Counted from the first letter of the stretch, positions 49,000-58,706 are shown. The stretch is DNA of 64,000 bases from Yersinia massiliensis CCUG 53443 (GCF_000312485.1 NZ_HE997643.1:1750381-1814380); one strand, 5' to 3'. A program made the numbers and translations. The notes: generated by a model not told the origin, from the sequence alone.

Positions 49000-49022
49000 T
49001 TATCCACAGGAATGGTGGATAA
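49000..49022. promoter_or_regulatory. Inverted pair of DnaA-box sequences upstream of uvrB
   Basis: TTATCCACA is a perfect DnaA box, and the opposite strand 7 bases further carries TTATCCACC, so TTATCCAC-N7-GTGGATAA is a perfect dyad. E. coli uvrB is known to carry a DnaA-binding site near its distal P3 promoter, about 0.3 kb upstream. This pair sits about 400 bases upstream of the uvrB start. Confidence 0.55.
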
Positions 49023-49244
49023 CTCATTCAACCCCATAGGGGCTGGGAGTTGGCGAAAAGCAAAGCTTCGAGATGAAATAGGGATTAATTAGCTTTTTTA
49101 GTGTTTTTTTTACATTTTTATTTCAACACATATTTCAATTAGTACTAAATACTCAGCTTGCTAATTCTAAATGTTTAATCCTGTAAGTCTCAAAAATAGC
49201 CGTTCGCGCCTTTCTACTTTTTCTGCACCATTATCTCCACCAAA

Positions 49245-49259
49245 GCACCGCTTAGGTGC
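49245..49259. promoter_or_regulatory. NtrC-type site upstream of the UrtE-like gene
   Basis: GCACC-GCTTA-GGTGC is a perfect NtrC-type dyad (GCAC-N7-GTGC). It lies about 120 bases upstream of a good -24/-12 element, the usual enhancer distance. Confidence 0.65.
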
Positions 49260-49377
49260 AACCAATTCACCCTTTAGCGCCTTCTGCCCCACAGACCCAG
49301 GCTCTTTACACGAGAGTCTTACGTCAAAATCATTTACAGCTTATTAACATACGGGTTTTATTGTGCAGACGTTCAAC

Positions 49378-49394
49378 TTGGCCCAAGAGTTGCT
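49378..49394 (+). promoter_or_regulatory. Sigma54-type promoter of the UrtE-like gene
   Basis: TTGGCCC-AAGAG-TTGCT matches (C/T)TGGCAC-N5-TTGC(A/T) with GG and GC 10 bases apart. The start codon is 320 bases further on, so the leader is unusually long. Apart from these elements, the uvrB box and the DnaA dyad, nothing was recognised in the 1.1-kb gap 48600-49713. Confidence 0.6.
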
Positions 49395-49713
49395 TACTTT
49401 ATGATGAAGCAGAGGATCTCTACTCAACGGATAGATGAGAGGCGAAATGATCTCAACTTTTGTGACGGTCAATTGGCTGCGAATGATCCGATTAGCAGAG
49501 TGATAATGAGTCAAAATAACGCATTGAGGGACTTTTATACCGCTACTTAATGAATTTACCTCAATTTACACTGACAACCACGCGACATAAGCGCGGTGTT
49601 TTATGCTGTACTGCCGCTTTTTAGTATGCAGATTTGCTGGTTAATTCTTCACTAGCCGTTACAGAACACCGGGTCACCTGTGAACTACTGAGATCGACTG
49701 AGGAGAAGCACTG

Positions 49714-50424
49714 ATGCTGAGTTTAACCGCAGTAAATCAATACTATGGTCAGAACCATATCCTTTGGGATATCAACCTAGAACTTCCTCGCGGCCAATGT
49801 ACCTGCCTTATTGGACGCAACGGCGTAGGGAAAACGACGTTAATTAATTGCATCATGGGGCATTTGCCGATCAAGAGTGGCACTATGACATGGCAACCCC
49901 ATCATGAACCGCCACAAAACTTACTGCAGCAACCTGTTGAAGGGCGTACCGCGCTGGGCATTGGCTATGTTCCGCAAGGACAGCAGATCTTTTCTCAATT
50001 AAGTGTCGAAGAGAATATGTTGATCGCAGTGTTAGCTGGCCGCCATAAATCACGCCATATCCCAAGCTGGGTGTTTGACTTATTCCCCCAACTGTATGAC
50101 AGACGCAGCCAGCGTGGTGGAGAGCTCACTCGCTATCAACAACAGCAACTAGCGATTGCCAGAGCTTTGGTCGCTGAACCAGAGTTGCTCATCCTTGATG
50201 AACCCGGTAGCGATACATTGCCGCCATTGAGTGAAGATATGGGCAATATTCTGCATCAGCTTAGCCGCAGTCTGGGCCTGACCGTGTTATTAGTTGAGCA
50301 TCGAATACCGCTCATTCGTCATGTTGCAGATAGATTCTGTTTGATGGCAGGAGGGAGAAATGTGGCACAAGGAACCGTGGATCAATTGGATGAAGGAATG
50401 ATTATTGAGCATTTAGCCAGTTGA
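49714..50424 (+). CDS. Orphan UrtE-like ABC ATPase with degenerate signature motif
   Basis: This 236-residue protein resembles UrtE, the second ATPase of urea transporters (VNQYYGQNHILWDINLELPRGQ, Walker A GRNGVGKTT at 34-42, Q-loop region GIGYVPQGQQIF, Walker B LLILDEP at 158-164, H-loop LLVEHR). The ABC signature, LSGGQ in UrtE, reads LTRYQ at 138-142 although the flanking QQQLAIARAL is preserved. The D-loop region (EGIQP in UrtE) is GSDTLPP. No permease, binding protein or partner ATPase adjoins it. It may be a relic, or it may have a regulatory role, but it keeps its own nitrogen-type promoter elements and an intact reading frame. A strong terminator follows. Confidence 0.8.
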   Translation: MLSLTAVNQYYGQNHILWDINLELPRGQCTCLIGRNGVGKTTLINCIMGHLPIKSGTMTWQPHHEPPQNLLQQPVEGRTALGIGYVPQGQQIFSQLSVEENMLIAVLAGRHKSRHIPSWVFDLFPQLYDRRSQRGGELTRYQQQQLAIARALVAEPELLILDEPGSDTLPPLSEDMGNILHQLSRSLGLTVLLVEHRIPLIRHVADRFCLMAGGRNVAQGTVDQLDEGMIIEHLAS

Positions 50425-50440
50425 TATTCAGAACTCACTA

Positions 50441-50475
50441 TTTTCAGGGCTAAGACGTGCGATTAGCCCTGAAAA
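50441..50475. terminator. Bidirectional terminator between the UrtE-like gene and bioD
   Basis: A perfect 13-bp stem, TTTTCAGGGCTAA with TTAGCCCTGAAAA, surrounds a 9-base loop. The ends are A/T runs on both strands, as for a shared terminator of convergent genes. Confidence 0.8.
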
Positions 50476-50496
50476 CAAGCGAGCCCTTATGAGCGG

Positions 50497-51204
50497 CTAA
50501 CGGGTTGGCGGTGGTAATAAACTCAAATCTAGGTAGGTCCCCAGATCGCGGCGTTCAGTGGCAGGGAATGCGCCAAGATCAGCCAGATGTGGAATCACGC
50601 CTAATAGTGGTGCGTCGATCATCCTCACTAATGTTGCCAGATATTCCGCTTGCCGCGTCCCCGCCGGAATCACCTCATTGGCAACCCAACCGACCAAGGT
50701 CAAACCCGCTTGTTGAATAGCCAAGGCCGTCAACAATGCATGGTTGATGCACCCCAACTTGACCCCAACAACCATAATGACCGGCAATTGTTCCTGCTGT
50801 ACCCAATCGGCAAAGGTCGCTTGCGGAGAAAGTGGCGTAAACCAGCCTCCCGCCCCTTCAATCAAAATCCATTCTGCCTGTTGTTCAAGTTGGCGTAAGC
50901 CTTGTGATAAGGCTGACAGATGGATCTCGCACCCTTCACTTTCGCTGGCAATATGCGGCGACGTCGCTTCCAACAGTGTCAGGGGGTTTATCTGCGAGTA
51001 AGGCAATCTTTCACTGCTGTTCGCTTGCAGTGCCAAGGCATCACTATTACGTAATCCGTCGACCGTTATTTGGCTGCCGGAGGCAACCGGCTTATAACCG
51101 ACAGCCCGGTAACCTTCACTGGCAGCGGCTTGCAATAATGCGCAACTGGCGATTGTTTTACCGACATCGGTATCAGTACCCGTAATGAACCAGCGTTTAA
51201 TCAC
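50497..51204 (-). CDS. bioD: Dethiobiotin synthetase BioD
   Basis: This roughly 235-residue ATP-dependent enzyme closes the ureido ring of dethiobiotin from diaminopelargonate and CO2. It has the N-terminal P-loop FITGTDTDVGKT, GYKPVASGSQ, and EGAGGWFTPL with the catalytic region. The start is taken as GTG at 51204 because the sequence from there ([13 protein letters not shown]) matches the family N-terminus; it overlaps the bioC stop by 8 bases. ATG at 51219 is the alternative. It is the last gene of bioB-bioF-bioC-bioD. A second, plasmid- or chromosome-borne BioD2 cannot be excluded elsewhere. Confidence 0.93.
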   Translation of the reverse strand: MIKRWFITGTDTDVGKTIASCALLQAAASEGYRAVGYKPVASGSQITVDGLRNSDALALQANSSERLPYSQINPLTLLEATSPHIASESEGCEIHLSALSQGLRQLEQQAEWILIEGAGGWFTPLSPQATFADWVQQEQLPVIMVVGVKLGCINHALLTALAIQQAGLTLVGWVANEVIPAGTRQAEYLATLVRMIDAPLLGVIPHLADLGAFPATERRDLGTYLDLSLLPPPTR

Positions 51205-52159
51205 GATAGATAACCCCATAAACTAAATGGTAACTTAACGGATACTGTCCCGCTTGTGTGGTATAAGCCTGCTGCAAGGCCACCAAGCGCTGGCGGCCGC
51301 TTAGCCCAGCCTCACGCCCTTGATGCAAATGCGTGGCACCAACACCTTGTAGCGAGCGCATAAGCGCTATCACATCTGGAAATTGTTGTTGATAGCGTTG
51401 TGGTGTTAGCTGATGACGATAGCCCTGACAAGCCGCACCGATTTGCTGGAGGGATAAGAAATCATTGACGTGACGTCTGCCATCAACTTGTTGCCACGCC
51501 TGCCCCAGTTCATCGAGCGAACCTGCTGCCAGCGTAGAGAAAAGGATGATGCCGCCACGGCGCGTGACGCGATAGAGTTCGGCCAATGCCGCAGGTAAAT
51601 CAGCGCACCACTGCACCGCCAGATTACTGAAACAGATATCAATAGCGTGATCCGGCAGCGGGATATGTTCGATATCCCCCAGCAAATAGTCGTCAGCGGC
51701 CTGCTGCTGTCGTGCATGATCCAACATGCCCGCCGCGAGATCGAATGCAATCACCCGCTTGCCGAGTTCACGCCAGCGACGGCTAAAGTGCCCCGTGCCG
51801 CATCCTGCATCCAGCACCGATACCCCCGCGTGCTGTTGGCCTAGCCCCAACAATGTCTCGCCTGTTTTGCGCTGTAAATCTGCCGCTGTGTCATAGCTGC
51901 CCGCGGCGCGGCTAAAAGCCGCCGCTATCGCGGTTTTGTCTACCGTTACCGTTTTTTCGACTGTGACCGTTTTTTCGACTGCGACCGTTTTTTCGACTGC
52001 GACCGTTTTTTCGACTGCGACCGTTTTTTCGACTGCGACAGCTTTTCTGGCAACGACGGTTTTATCTGTAGGCGCAGCTTTATCAAGGCTTTCGGTTTGC
52101 GGATCTACGTCGGTATGCTGAGCAACAAATGCCCGCGGGTTTTCAGTGACTAGCGCCAT
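51197..52159 (-). CDS. bioC: Malonyl-ACP O-methyltransferase BioC with repeat-expanded N-terminus
   Basis: This 320-residue SAM methyltransferase starts biotin's pimelate moiety by methylating malonyl-ACP. The catalytic part begins near residue 75 ([28 protein letters not shown]). It has the SAM motif [35 protein letters not shown] and a closing [15 protein letters not shown]. Compared with E. coli BioC (251 residues) there are about 65-70 extra N-terminal residues. They consist largely of hexapeptide repeats of the type Val-Ala-Val-Glu-Lys-Thr. The start at 52159 overlaps the end of bioF and has GGAGG upstream. Confidence 0.92.
   Translation of the reverse strand: MALVTENPRAFVAQHTDVDPQTESLDKAAPTDKTVVARKAVAVEKTVAVEKTVAVEKTVAVEKTVTVEKTVTVDKTAIAAAFSRAAGSYDTAADLQRKTGETLLGLGQQHAGVSVLDAGCGTGHFSRRWRELGKRVIAFDLAAGMLDHARQQQAADDYLLGDIEHIPLPDHAIDICFSNLAVQWCADLPAALAELYRVTRRGGIILFSTLAAGSLDELGQAWQQVDGRRHVNDFLSLQQIGAACQGYRHQLTPQRYQQQFPDVIALMRSLQGVGATHLHQGREAGLSGRQRLVALQQAYTTQAGQYPLSYHLVYGVIYRD
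51933..52058 (-). repeat. 18-bp tandem repeat in bioC (VAVEKT units)
   Basis: Seven consecutive 18-bp units encode (V/T)xVEKT-type hexapeptides. The three central units (51969-52022) are identical, GTTTTTTCGACTGCGACC on the plus strand, and the outer ones have diverged. This is the pattern of a growing minisatellite. Confidence 0.92.
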
Positions 52160-53297
52160 ACAGCCCCTCCAGTAATCGGTCAATATCTTCCGGCTGATGC
52201 GCAGCACTCAGGGTAATTCGCAATCTGGCTCCCCCCGGCGGGACTGTGGGTGGACGGATGGCCGTCACCCATAGCCCTGCGGCGCGTAGCCTTTCTGCCA
52301 GCACTAATGTCTGTGGGTTATCCCCCACCAACAGCGGCTGGATGGCGGTTTCTGAAGCCCCTAATTGCCACGGTAAATCCACCGCACCACGCCGAAATTG
52401 AGCAATACGTTGCTGAAGTTGTTGGCGTAGGTCATCGCCTTGTTGAATGCGCAAGAGTGCAGCCTGCAACGCAACGGCCTGTGCAGGTGGCATCGCGGTG
52501 CTATAAATGAGGTGGCGAGCATATTGCAGCAGATATTCAGCCACGGGTTCTTGGCACAAAACCGCCGCGCCACTGAGGCCAAATGCCTTGCCGAAAGTGA
52601 CCACGAGTAGATCGGGTTTTACCCCTTGTGACCAGCAACTGCCACGACCGCCGTCGCCCTGTACACCGATGCCGTGCGCATCATCGACCATCAGCCAGCC
52701 CCCAACAGCGGTGGTCTGTTGCTGCAAAGCGGTCAGCGGCGCACTGTCGCCATCCATACTAAAAACGCCTTCCGTGACCACCAAGGTTTGACCGACACAG
52801 GGCTTATTCAGCAACTTTTGCAGTGAATCCGGTTGATTATGTGCAAAGCGCCGCAGTTGAGCCGGAGAGTGTGCCGCCGCCTCCAATAAGGACGCATGGC
52901 TGAGTTTGTCAGCCAATATGCGGTCATCGGCCCCCATCAGCGCAGCTAACACCGCCTGATTCGCGGCGTAACCGGCAATAAATAGCAGTGCTCGTGGGTA
53001 GCCGAGCCAATCGGCCAACTGTTGTTCTAATTGAGCATGAGGCTGGCTATAACCGGTCACATGACCTGAACCGCCGCTGCCGACACCGTAGCGCTGCGCG
53101 CCCTGCTGCCATGCTGCTATCACCGCCGCATCTTGGCTTAACCCCAAATAATCATTGCCCGCGAAGTTGAGATAGCGCTGTTCGCCACACTGTAACCAAC
53201 GGCCATTCGCCCCCGAGTTAACCTGACGAGTCCGATAGGCGGCAGCATCGCGCCGCTGTTGCAGCCCCTGTTCTATCTTGCTTTGCCAGCTCATCAT
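52143..53297 (-). CDS. bioF: 8-amino-7-oxononanoate synthase BioF
   Basis: This 384-residue PLP enzyme condenses pimeloyl-ACP with alanine. It is an alpha-oxoamine synthase family member. It has [64 protein letters not shown], and the PLP lysine in [16 protein letters not shown]. The ATG overlaps the bioB stop (ATGATG), and the end overlaps bioC. In length and motifs it is a normal BioF. Confidence 0.95.
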   Translation of the reverse strand: MMSWQSKIEQGLQQRRDAAAYRTRQVNSGANGRWLQCGEQRYLNFAGNDYLGLSQDAAVIAAWQQGAQRYGVGSGGSGHVTGYSQPHAQLEQQLADWLGYPRALLFIAGYAANQAVLAALMGADDRILADKLSHASLLEAAAHSPAQLRRFAHNQPDSLQKLLNKPCVGQTLVVTEGVFSMDGDSAPLTALQQQTTAVGGWLMVDDAHGIGVQGDGGRGSCWSQGVKPDLLVVTFGKAFGLSGAAVLCQEPVAEYLLQYARHLIYSTAMPPAQAVALQAALLRIQQGDDLRQQLQQRIAQFRRGAVDLPWQLGASETAIQPLLVGDNPQTLVLAERLRAAGLWVTAIRPPTVPPGGARLRITLSAAHQPEDIDRLLEGLYGASH

Positions 53298-54346
53298 ACC
53301 GCCGCGTTATAGAATTGGACGCGGTCCTCAGGGGATGAATCACCATGGGAAAGTTGCTGAGTCAGCGCTTGCTGCTGCTCGCGATCCCCCTGTTCGGTGG
53401 CGGTTTGTTGTGGATTCAGCCCCAACTTACGGAACAGTTGCAGGTCTTTATCTTCTTCAGGATTCGGCGTGGTGAGCAGTTTGCAGCCGTAGAAAATGGA
53501 GTTAGCACCGGCCATAAAACACATGGCTTGTGTTTGCTCATTCATTTGTTCGCGTCCAGCAGATAGGCGGACGTAAGAAGTCGGCATCATGATGCGCGCC
53601 ACCGCAATGGCACGGATAAATTCAAAAGCATCTACGTCGTCATTGTTCTCAAGGGGGGTCCCTTTCACTTTGACCAGCATATTGATGGGCACACTTTCAG
53701 GAGGCTTCGGTAGATTCGCCAGTTGTACCAACAGTCCGGCGCGATCACGGACTGTTTCCCCGAGTCCCACGATGCCACCAGAGCAGACTTTGATGCCGGC
53801 ATCACGCACTTCGCTGAGGGTATCCAATCGTTCTTGATAGCTGCGGGTGGTAATGATGCTGCCGTAAAACTCAGGCGAGGTATCCAGATTGTGGTTGTAG
53901 TAATCCAAGCCAGCGTCTGCGAGCCGGTGCGCTTGTTGCTTATCCAACGTCCCGAGTGTCATGCAGGTTTCCATCCCCATCGCTTTGACACCTTCGACCA
54001 TTTTCTCCAAATAAGGCATATCTCGCTCATGAGGATTTTTCCAAGCCGCCCCCATACAGAAGCGAGTAGAACCTGCGGCCTTGGCTTTTTTCGCTGATTC
54101 GAGGACTTGCTCGACTTGCATGAGGCGTTCGCTTTCCAGACCCGTTTTGTAGCGTGAACTTTGGGGGCAATACTTGCAATCTTCTGGGCAAGCACCGGTT
54201 TTAATCGATAGCAGAGTACTGACTTGTACTTGGCGGGGATCAAAATGTTGGCGGTGGATACATTGTGCTTCGAACAATAAATCTAATAACGGTTTTTCAA
54301 ACAGGGCTTGGGCTTGCCCCACTGTCCAGCGAGTATAATTTGCCAT
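53294..54346 (-). CDS. bioB: Biotin synthase BioB (radical SAM)
   Basis: This 350-residue radical SAM enzyme inserts sulfur into dethiobiotin. The SAM cluster cysteines are C53, C57 and C60 ([16 protein letters not shown]). Other BioB landmarks are [39 protein letters not shown] and the [2Fe-2S] ligand region [12 protein letters not shown] Gln-rich C-terminal tail is seen. It is first in the bioBFCD operon and reads leftward from the bioO operator. Confidence 0.97.
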   Translation of the reverse strand: MANYTRWTVGQAQALFEKPLLDLLFEAQCIHRQHFDPRQVQVSTLLSIKTGACPEDCKYCPQSSRYKTGLESERLMQVEQVLESAKKAKAAGSTRFCMGAAWKNPHERDMPYLEKMVEGVKAMGMETCMTLGTLDKQQAHRLADAGLDYYNHNLDTSPEFYGSIITTRSYQERLDTLSEVRDAGIKVCSGGIVGLGETVRDRAGLLVQLANLPKPPESVPINMLVKVKGTPLENNDDVDAFEFIRAIAVARIMMPTSYVRLSAGREQMNEQTQAMCFMAGANSIFYGCKLLTTPNPEEDKDLQLFRKLGLNPQQTATEQGDREQQQALTQQLSHGDSSPEDRVQFYNAAV

Positions 54347-54403
54347 TACGACTTCTCCAAAGAAGAGAAAAAAGTGTCGTCAGTGTAAATAAACTCGCTA
54401 TAC

Positions 54404-54437
54404 TGTCAACCATTCTTACTGCAATTTGGTTTACAAC
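54404..54437. promoter_or_regulatory. BirA operator bioO between bioB and bioA
   Basis: CTGTCAACC-N16-GGTTTACAA matches the BirA operator (TTGTAAACC-N14-16-GGTTTACAA) with one perfect and one slightly diverged half. It lies in the 99-base divergent region and overlaps both promoters, so biotin-bound BirA would repress bioA and bioBFCD together. Confidence 0.85.
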
Positions 54438-54445
54438 AAATTCTC

Positions 54446-55732
54446 ATGACACCTTCTGACTTGGCTTTTGATCAACGCCATATCTGGCACCCCTACACCT
54501 CAATGACCGACCCACTCCCTTGCTATCCGGTGGTTGCCGCCGAAGGTGTGGAGCTGCAATTAGCGGATGGTCGGCGATTGATTGATGGTATGTCATCTTG
54601 GTGGTCAGCCATTCATGGTTACAATCATCCCGCCCTCAATCAAGCCGCGCATCAGCAGTTAGATAAAATGTCACACGTGATGTTTGGCGGCATTACCCAT
54701 CCACCTGCGGTTGCACTTTGCAGACAGTTAGTCGCCATGACGCCCGCTGAGCTGGAGTGCGTATTTTTAGCCGATTCGGGTTCAGTGGCGGTCGAAGTCG
54801 CACTGAAAATGGCCTTGCAATACTGGCAGGCAAAAGGAGAACGGCGACAGCGATTTCTGACGCTGCGCCATGGCTATCATGGCGACACGTTCGGCGCGAT
54901 GTCAGTGTGTGATCCGCAAAATTCAATGCACAGTTTGTATCAGGGTTATTTAGCGGAAAATCTGTTCGTGACCTCACCACAATGCCGTTTCGATGACACA
55001 TGGAACCCTGAGGACATCACCGATTTCGCCGCAACGATAGCGCAGCATGCCCACGAGATTGCCGCAGTCATTCTGGAGCCTATCGTGCAAGGCGCGGGTG
55101 GGATGCGAATTTATCACCCCGCTTATTTACGTGAGGTGAGAGCGCTGTGCGATAAACATCAGATTTTGTTGATTGCAGATGAAATTGCCACGGGTTTTGG
55201 CCGCACTGGCAAACTCTTTGCCTGCGAACATGCGCAGATCGTGCCCGATATTCTCTGCTTAGGTAAGGCACTGACGGGCGGCTATCTCACTTTATCCGCC
55301 ACGTTAAGCACTCGTCAGGTGGCGGAAACCATCAGTCATGGTGATGCTGGCTGCTTTATGCATGGGCCGACTTTTATGGCGAATCCGCTCGCCTGTGCTG
55401 TCGCCTGCGCCAGTCTGGCGCTGCTGGCAGAGAATCGCTGGCAACAGCAAGTGAGCGCCATCGAGATTCAGCTCAAGCAGGGGTTATTGCCACTGGCAAA
55501 ACAGGCTAACGTCGCGGATGTCAGGGTGTTGGGGGCTATTGGGGTGGTCGAAATGAAAGCACCGGTTAACGTTGCCCGTTTACAGCGCAGATTTGTTGAG
55601 CTAGGCGTGTGGATCCGGCCTTTTGGTCGGCTGATTTACTTGATGCCGCCTTATGTTATTTCGCCTGAGGCGCTAACAAAACTGGCTGATGCTGTCGCCA
55701 GCGCAGTCATGGAGTCGTTGAACGGAATCTAG
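54446..55732 (+). CDS. bioA: Adenosylmethionine-8-amino-7-oxononanoate aminotransferase BioA
   Basis: This 428-residue PLP aminotransferase makes 7,8-diaminopelargonate using SAM as amino donor. It starts MTPSDLAFDQRHIWHPYTSM as in E. coli, with the substrate-site SSWWSAIHGYNHP. It continues with ADSGSVAVEVALKMALQYW, LRHGYHGDTFGAMSV, ADEIATGFGRTGKLFACEHA, and PLP lysine in CLGKALTGGYLTL. It is divergent from bioB across bioO and has only a short leader. Confidence 0.96.
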   Translation: MTPSDLAFDQRHIWHPYTSMTDPLPCYPVVAAEGVELQLADGRRLIDGMSSWWSAIHGYNHPALNQAAHQQLDKMSHVMFGGITHPPAVALCRQLVAMTPAELECVFLADSGSVAVEVALKMALQYWQAKGERRQRFLTLRHGYHGDTFGAMSVCDPQNSMHSLYQGYLAENLFVTSPQCRFDDTWNPEDITDFAATIAQHAHEIAAVILEPIVQGAGGMRIYHPAYLREVRALCDKHQILLIADEIATGFGRTGKLFACEHAQIVPDILCLGKALTGGYLTLSATLSTRQVAETISHGDAGCFMHGPTFMANPLACAVACASLALLAENRWQQQVSAIEIQLKQGLLPLAKQANVADVRVLGAIGVVEMKAPVNVARLQRRFVELGVWIRPFGRLIYLMPPYVISPEALTKLADAVASAVMESLNGI

Positions 55733-55837
55733 AGTATCGCTGTAATCCCATCGGCAAACGGTCAGTGCACAGTCACCCTCACGTCATACATGAGGATAAT
55801 GCACACTGCCCGTATGCAGCGCGGCCGATAAAATGAC

Positions 55838-56833
55838 TTATTGCGCCAAGATACTGACCCACATTGGGCCTTTACCCACAGGATAGCGGCTCAATGTTGT
55901 CAGTTCACCGCTGTTCTGATCAATGCGATAAACGGCGATATGATCAGATTTTTGGCCAGAAGAAATCAGGAACTGGCCGCTGTGATCGATATTAAAGCCA
56001 CGCGGTTGTGCTTCGGTCGGATGATGGCCAACCAATGAAATCTTACGCCCGTCTTCCGATACGCTGAAAATACTCAGCAGGCTAGCCGTACGATCGCTGA
56101 TATAAAGATGGCGACCATTTGGCGTGATATGGATATCTGCTGCCCAGCAGGTCTCAGTAAAATCAGCCGGCATGGCATTCAGTGTTTGAATCAGTTGGTA
56201 TTCCTGACCGTTATCACTGATTTGGTATACATCGACGGAGCTATTGAGTTCGTTGACGCAATAAGCGACTTGCTGGTTGGGATGGAACGCCATATGACGC
56301 GGCCCCGCGCCAGCGGCTACCTGAATGTTCGCCTGAGCATGAGGCGTTAGCTTACCATCCTCGCTCAAGTCAAATAGCCGGACTTTATCCTCTTTCAAGC
56401 AAGGGACGAGCAGGATCTGATTGGTTGGATCAATGTTCGCCGAGTGCGGTGCTGGCAAATCATCTAGCTGCTGAATAGGAGCTTGTACCACGCCATGCTC
56501 ATCAATAGGGCTGACGCTGACACAGTTGAAGCTATAAGAAGCAGAGAACAGGAAACGCCCCTGTAAATCGGTACCGATGTGAGTCGGGCTACCTGGCAGA
56601 GGTGCCATACCCGCGGCGATCAGCGTGCCGTCATCAACGATGTCGTAGCTGACAATACCAAAATCAGGGCGAACCCCAACATACAAATGGCGTTGATTCG
56701 GGTTGATGACCATCGGCTGCACTTGGCCCGGAACGTCCACTGTTTGCAATAACGTTAATGCGCCAGCGGAATCTAATTGCCAGACATGAATTTGCTGACT
56801 GTCTGGGCTTGCCACGTAAACCACTTGCTTCAT
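55838..56833 (-). CDS. pgl: 6-phosphogluconolactonase Pgl (beta-propeller type)
   Basis: This 331-residue seven-bladed propeller of the YbhE/Pgl family hydrolyses 6-phosphogluconolactone in the pentose phosphate pathway. Each blade carries a GxHxY/RHLYV-type strand, for example [40 protein letters not shown] and [18 protein letters not shown]. The end is [12 protein letters not shown]. The ribosome binding site GGAG is clear. The convergent bioA and divergent ybhA neighbours match E. coli. A weak hairpin (about 55763-55809) between bioA and pgl may be their terminator. Confidence 0.95.
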   Translation of the reverse strand: MKQVVYVASPDSQQIHVWQLDSAGALTLLQTVDVPGQVQPMVINPNQRHLYVGVRPDFGIVSYDIVDDGTLIAAGMAPLPGSPTHIGTDLQGRFLFSASYSFNCVSVSPIDEHGVVQAPIQQLDDLPAPHSANIDPTNQILLVPCLKEDKVRLFDLSEDGKLTPHAQANIQVAAGAGPRHMAFHPNQQVAYCVNELNSSVDVYQISDNGQEYQLIQTLNAMPADFTETCWAADIHITPNGRHLYISDRTASLLSIFSVSEDGRKISLVGHHPTEAQPRGFNIDHSGQFLISSGQKSDHIAVYRIDQNSGELTTLSRYPVGKGPMWVSILAQ

Positions 56834-57129
56834 CTCTACTCCTTAGTCGAACCTGTTGAGCAATACTGTTTGGCCGTCTTTATCTGATTCAGCAAAGCCG
56901 GCCTTAACCCAATATCGATTTTAACACCTTATTTTAGCCTAGCTTACCTGACTGGCTGGGCATAACAACACTCTCGCGTCGCACACATAAAACTTACCCT
57001 GCTTATTCTTAGCGAATAAACAGTCTGGTTTAATCAGTTGCTTATCCGGTGTACTATCCATTAATAGGATACAGAAAATCATTTTGATACTGACTATCTC
57101 ACTCGCCCTTTCAATGAGTCTGGACTGCT

Positions 57130-57951
57130 ATGAAATATCGCGTAATTGCACTGGATCTGGATGGAACACTACTGGATCACAAAAAACGTATTCTGCCTGA
57201 ATCTTTATCTGCACTGGCACAGGCACGTGCTGAAGGCATTAAAGTCGTGGTGGTCACCGGGCGACATCATGTCGCTATCCATCCATTTTATCAGGCGCTA
57301 GAACTGGATACGCCCGCTATTTGCTGCAACGGCACTTATCTTTATGATTATCATGCCAAAAAAGTGCTGGAGTCTAACCCGCTAGCCCCTAATCAAGCGG
57401 TGCAAGTGCTTCAGTTGTTAGAGCAAACTCAGATTCACGGTCTGATGTATGTGGATGATGCGATGCTCTATCAGCAAACCAGCGGCCATGTCATTCGTTC
57501 ACTGAGTTGGGCTGAGTCTTTGCCTGCCTCGCAACGCCCGACATTGCTCCATGTCAACAGCTTGTTAGACGCCGCTCACCGCGCCACCGACATCTGGAAA
57601 TTCGCCACGTCTCACGCCAATCTCGAGCAGCTTAATGCATTCGCGACCATGGTTGAGGGTGAATTGGGGTTAGCCTGTGAATGGTCATGGCATGATCAGG
57701 TGGATATTGCGCAAGCGGGCAACAGCAAAGGGATGCGTTTACAACGGTGGGTTGAATCTCAGGGCATGAGCATGAACGACGTCATCGCCTTCGGTGACAA
57801 CTTTAACGACCTGAGTATGCTGGAAAGTGCCGGTCTGGGCGTAGCGATGGGTAACAGCGCTGATGCTATCAAAGAACGAGCCGATTTAGTTATTGCCGAT
57901 AATGAACAACCGGGCATTGCTGCCGCTATTCGCCAGCATGTTCTAGCCTGA
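57130..57951 (+). CDS. ybhA: HAD-superfamily (Cof-type) phosphatase YbhA
   Basis: This 273-residue HAD phosphatase with a C2B cap has motif I ALDLDGTLLD (nucleophile Asp), motif II VVTGRHH, motif III Lys in NSKGMRL, and motif IV AFGDNFNDLSML. E. coli YbhA dephosphorylates pyridoxal 5'-phosphate and some sugar phosphates. It is divergent from pgl across a 296-base AT-rich region. Two hairpins follow the stop. Confidence 0.94.
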   Translation: MKYRVIALDLDGTLLDHKKRILPESLSALAQARAEGIKVVVVTGRHHVAIHPFYQALELDTPAICCNGTYLYDYHAKKVLESNPLAPNQAVQVLQLLEQTQIHGLMYVDDAMLYQQTSGHVIRSLSWAESLPASQRPTLLHVNSLLDAAHRATDIWKFATSHANLEQLNAFATMVEGELGLACEWSWHDQVDIAQAGNSKGMRLQRWVESQGMSMNDVIAFGDNFNDLSMLESAGLGVAMGNSADAIKERADLVIADNEQPGIAAAIRQHVLA

Positions 57952-57954
57952 TAT

Positions 57955-57975
57955 TGAGGTGAATGAATCACCTCA
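57955..57975. terminator. Hairpin between convergent ybhA and yfcD
   Basis: TGAGGTGA pairs perfectly with TCACCTCA around ATGAA, 4 bases after the ybhA stop. A second stem ACCTCC...GGAGGT (57990-58017) stands behind it. Together they probably end both transcripts. Confidence 0.55.
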
Positions 57976-58033
57976 TCAGGTCTAAATCGACCTCCTAAAC
58001 TAGGCAGGTTGGGAGGTTCGCATCACGTTAAAA

Positions 58034-58582
58034 TCAATCTTCGCGTGGGGTGATTTTACCGTAGTCTTGTTCGTTGTTACGGGTCAGCCACAGTGACAAG
58101 GCTTTCAGGGAATCCGGTGTAAATTCGTCACAACGCGCAGTGATCTCTTCCGGCAGCATCCAACGGACTTCATCTATCTCTTCAGCTTGTAGCGCAAATG
58201 GGCCGTGAGACACACAACTGAATAATGCCCCCCAAACACGGCAGCAATCCTCCTCAAAGTAAAACAGCCCATGTTCAGCAAAGGGGACACCTGCGATGCC
58301 TAACTCTTCTTCTGCTTCACGCCGAGCTGAGTCGAGATAATTTTCACCACTTTGCACGACGCCGCCCGCGGTGGCATCCAGTTTGCCGGGATAGAAATCT
58401 TTGATCTCAGTACGGCGTTGTACCAGAATTTTGCCCATTCCATCATGCACCACAATATAGGTAGCACGGTGGCGTAGTCGCTGAGCTCTCATTTGTTGAC
58501 GACTGGATTGAGCAATAACCTCGTTTTGCTCATCAACAATATCAACCCACTCGATGACTGCTGCTGGATTTTGCTCCACCAT
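58034..58582 (-). CDS. yfcD: Nudix hydrolase YfcD
   Basis: This 182-residue Nudix hydrolase has the box [23 protein letters not shown], i.e. GX5EX7REUXEEXGU, near residues 72-94. The N-terminal [21 protein letters not shown] and [23 protein letters not shown], and the C-terminal [19 protein letters not shown], match E. coli YfcD. The substrate is unknown; the family resembles IPP-isomerase-like Nudix proteins. Confidence 0.93.
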   Translation of the reverse strand: MVEQNPAAVIEWVDIVDEQNEVIAQSSRQQMRAQRLRHRATYIVVHDGMGKILVQRRTEIKDFYPGKLDATAGGVVQSGENYLDSARREAEEELGIAGVPFAEHGLFYFEEDCCRVWGALFSCVSHGPFALQAEEIDEVRWMLPEEITARCDEFTPDSLKALSLWLTRNNEQDYGKITPRED

Positions 58583-58706
58583 CCTCTAAAACCTTCTATC
58601 TAGGCGCGATGAAACGCGCGCAATTGTTAATCAAGAAATGACCTTCTCGAGTGGCCGCAGTCTGGTAAGCGCCCGCCTCTCTAGGGTAAATAACGATTTA
58701 TCTTAT

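Noticed and set aside
49256-49438. 60-residue frame upstream of the UrtE-like gene
   Set aside because: It starts inside the NtrC dyad, spans the sigma54 element and has no ribosome binding site; it is best explained as regulatory DNA.
49714-50424. Functional UrtE of the urea transporter at the left edge
   Set aside because: It is 47 kb away, lacks the normal ABC signature and has no partner genes; the true urtE is expected beyond the left edge after urtB.
51933-52058. CRISPR array
   Set aside because: The repeats are head-to-tail 18-bp units without spacers and are translated within bioC; no cas genes exist in the window.
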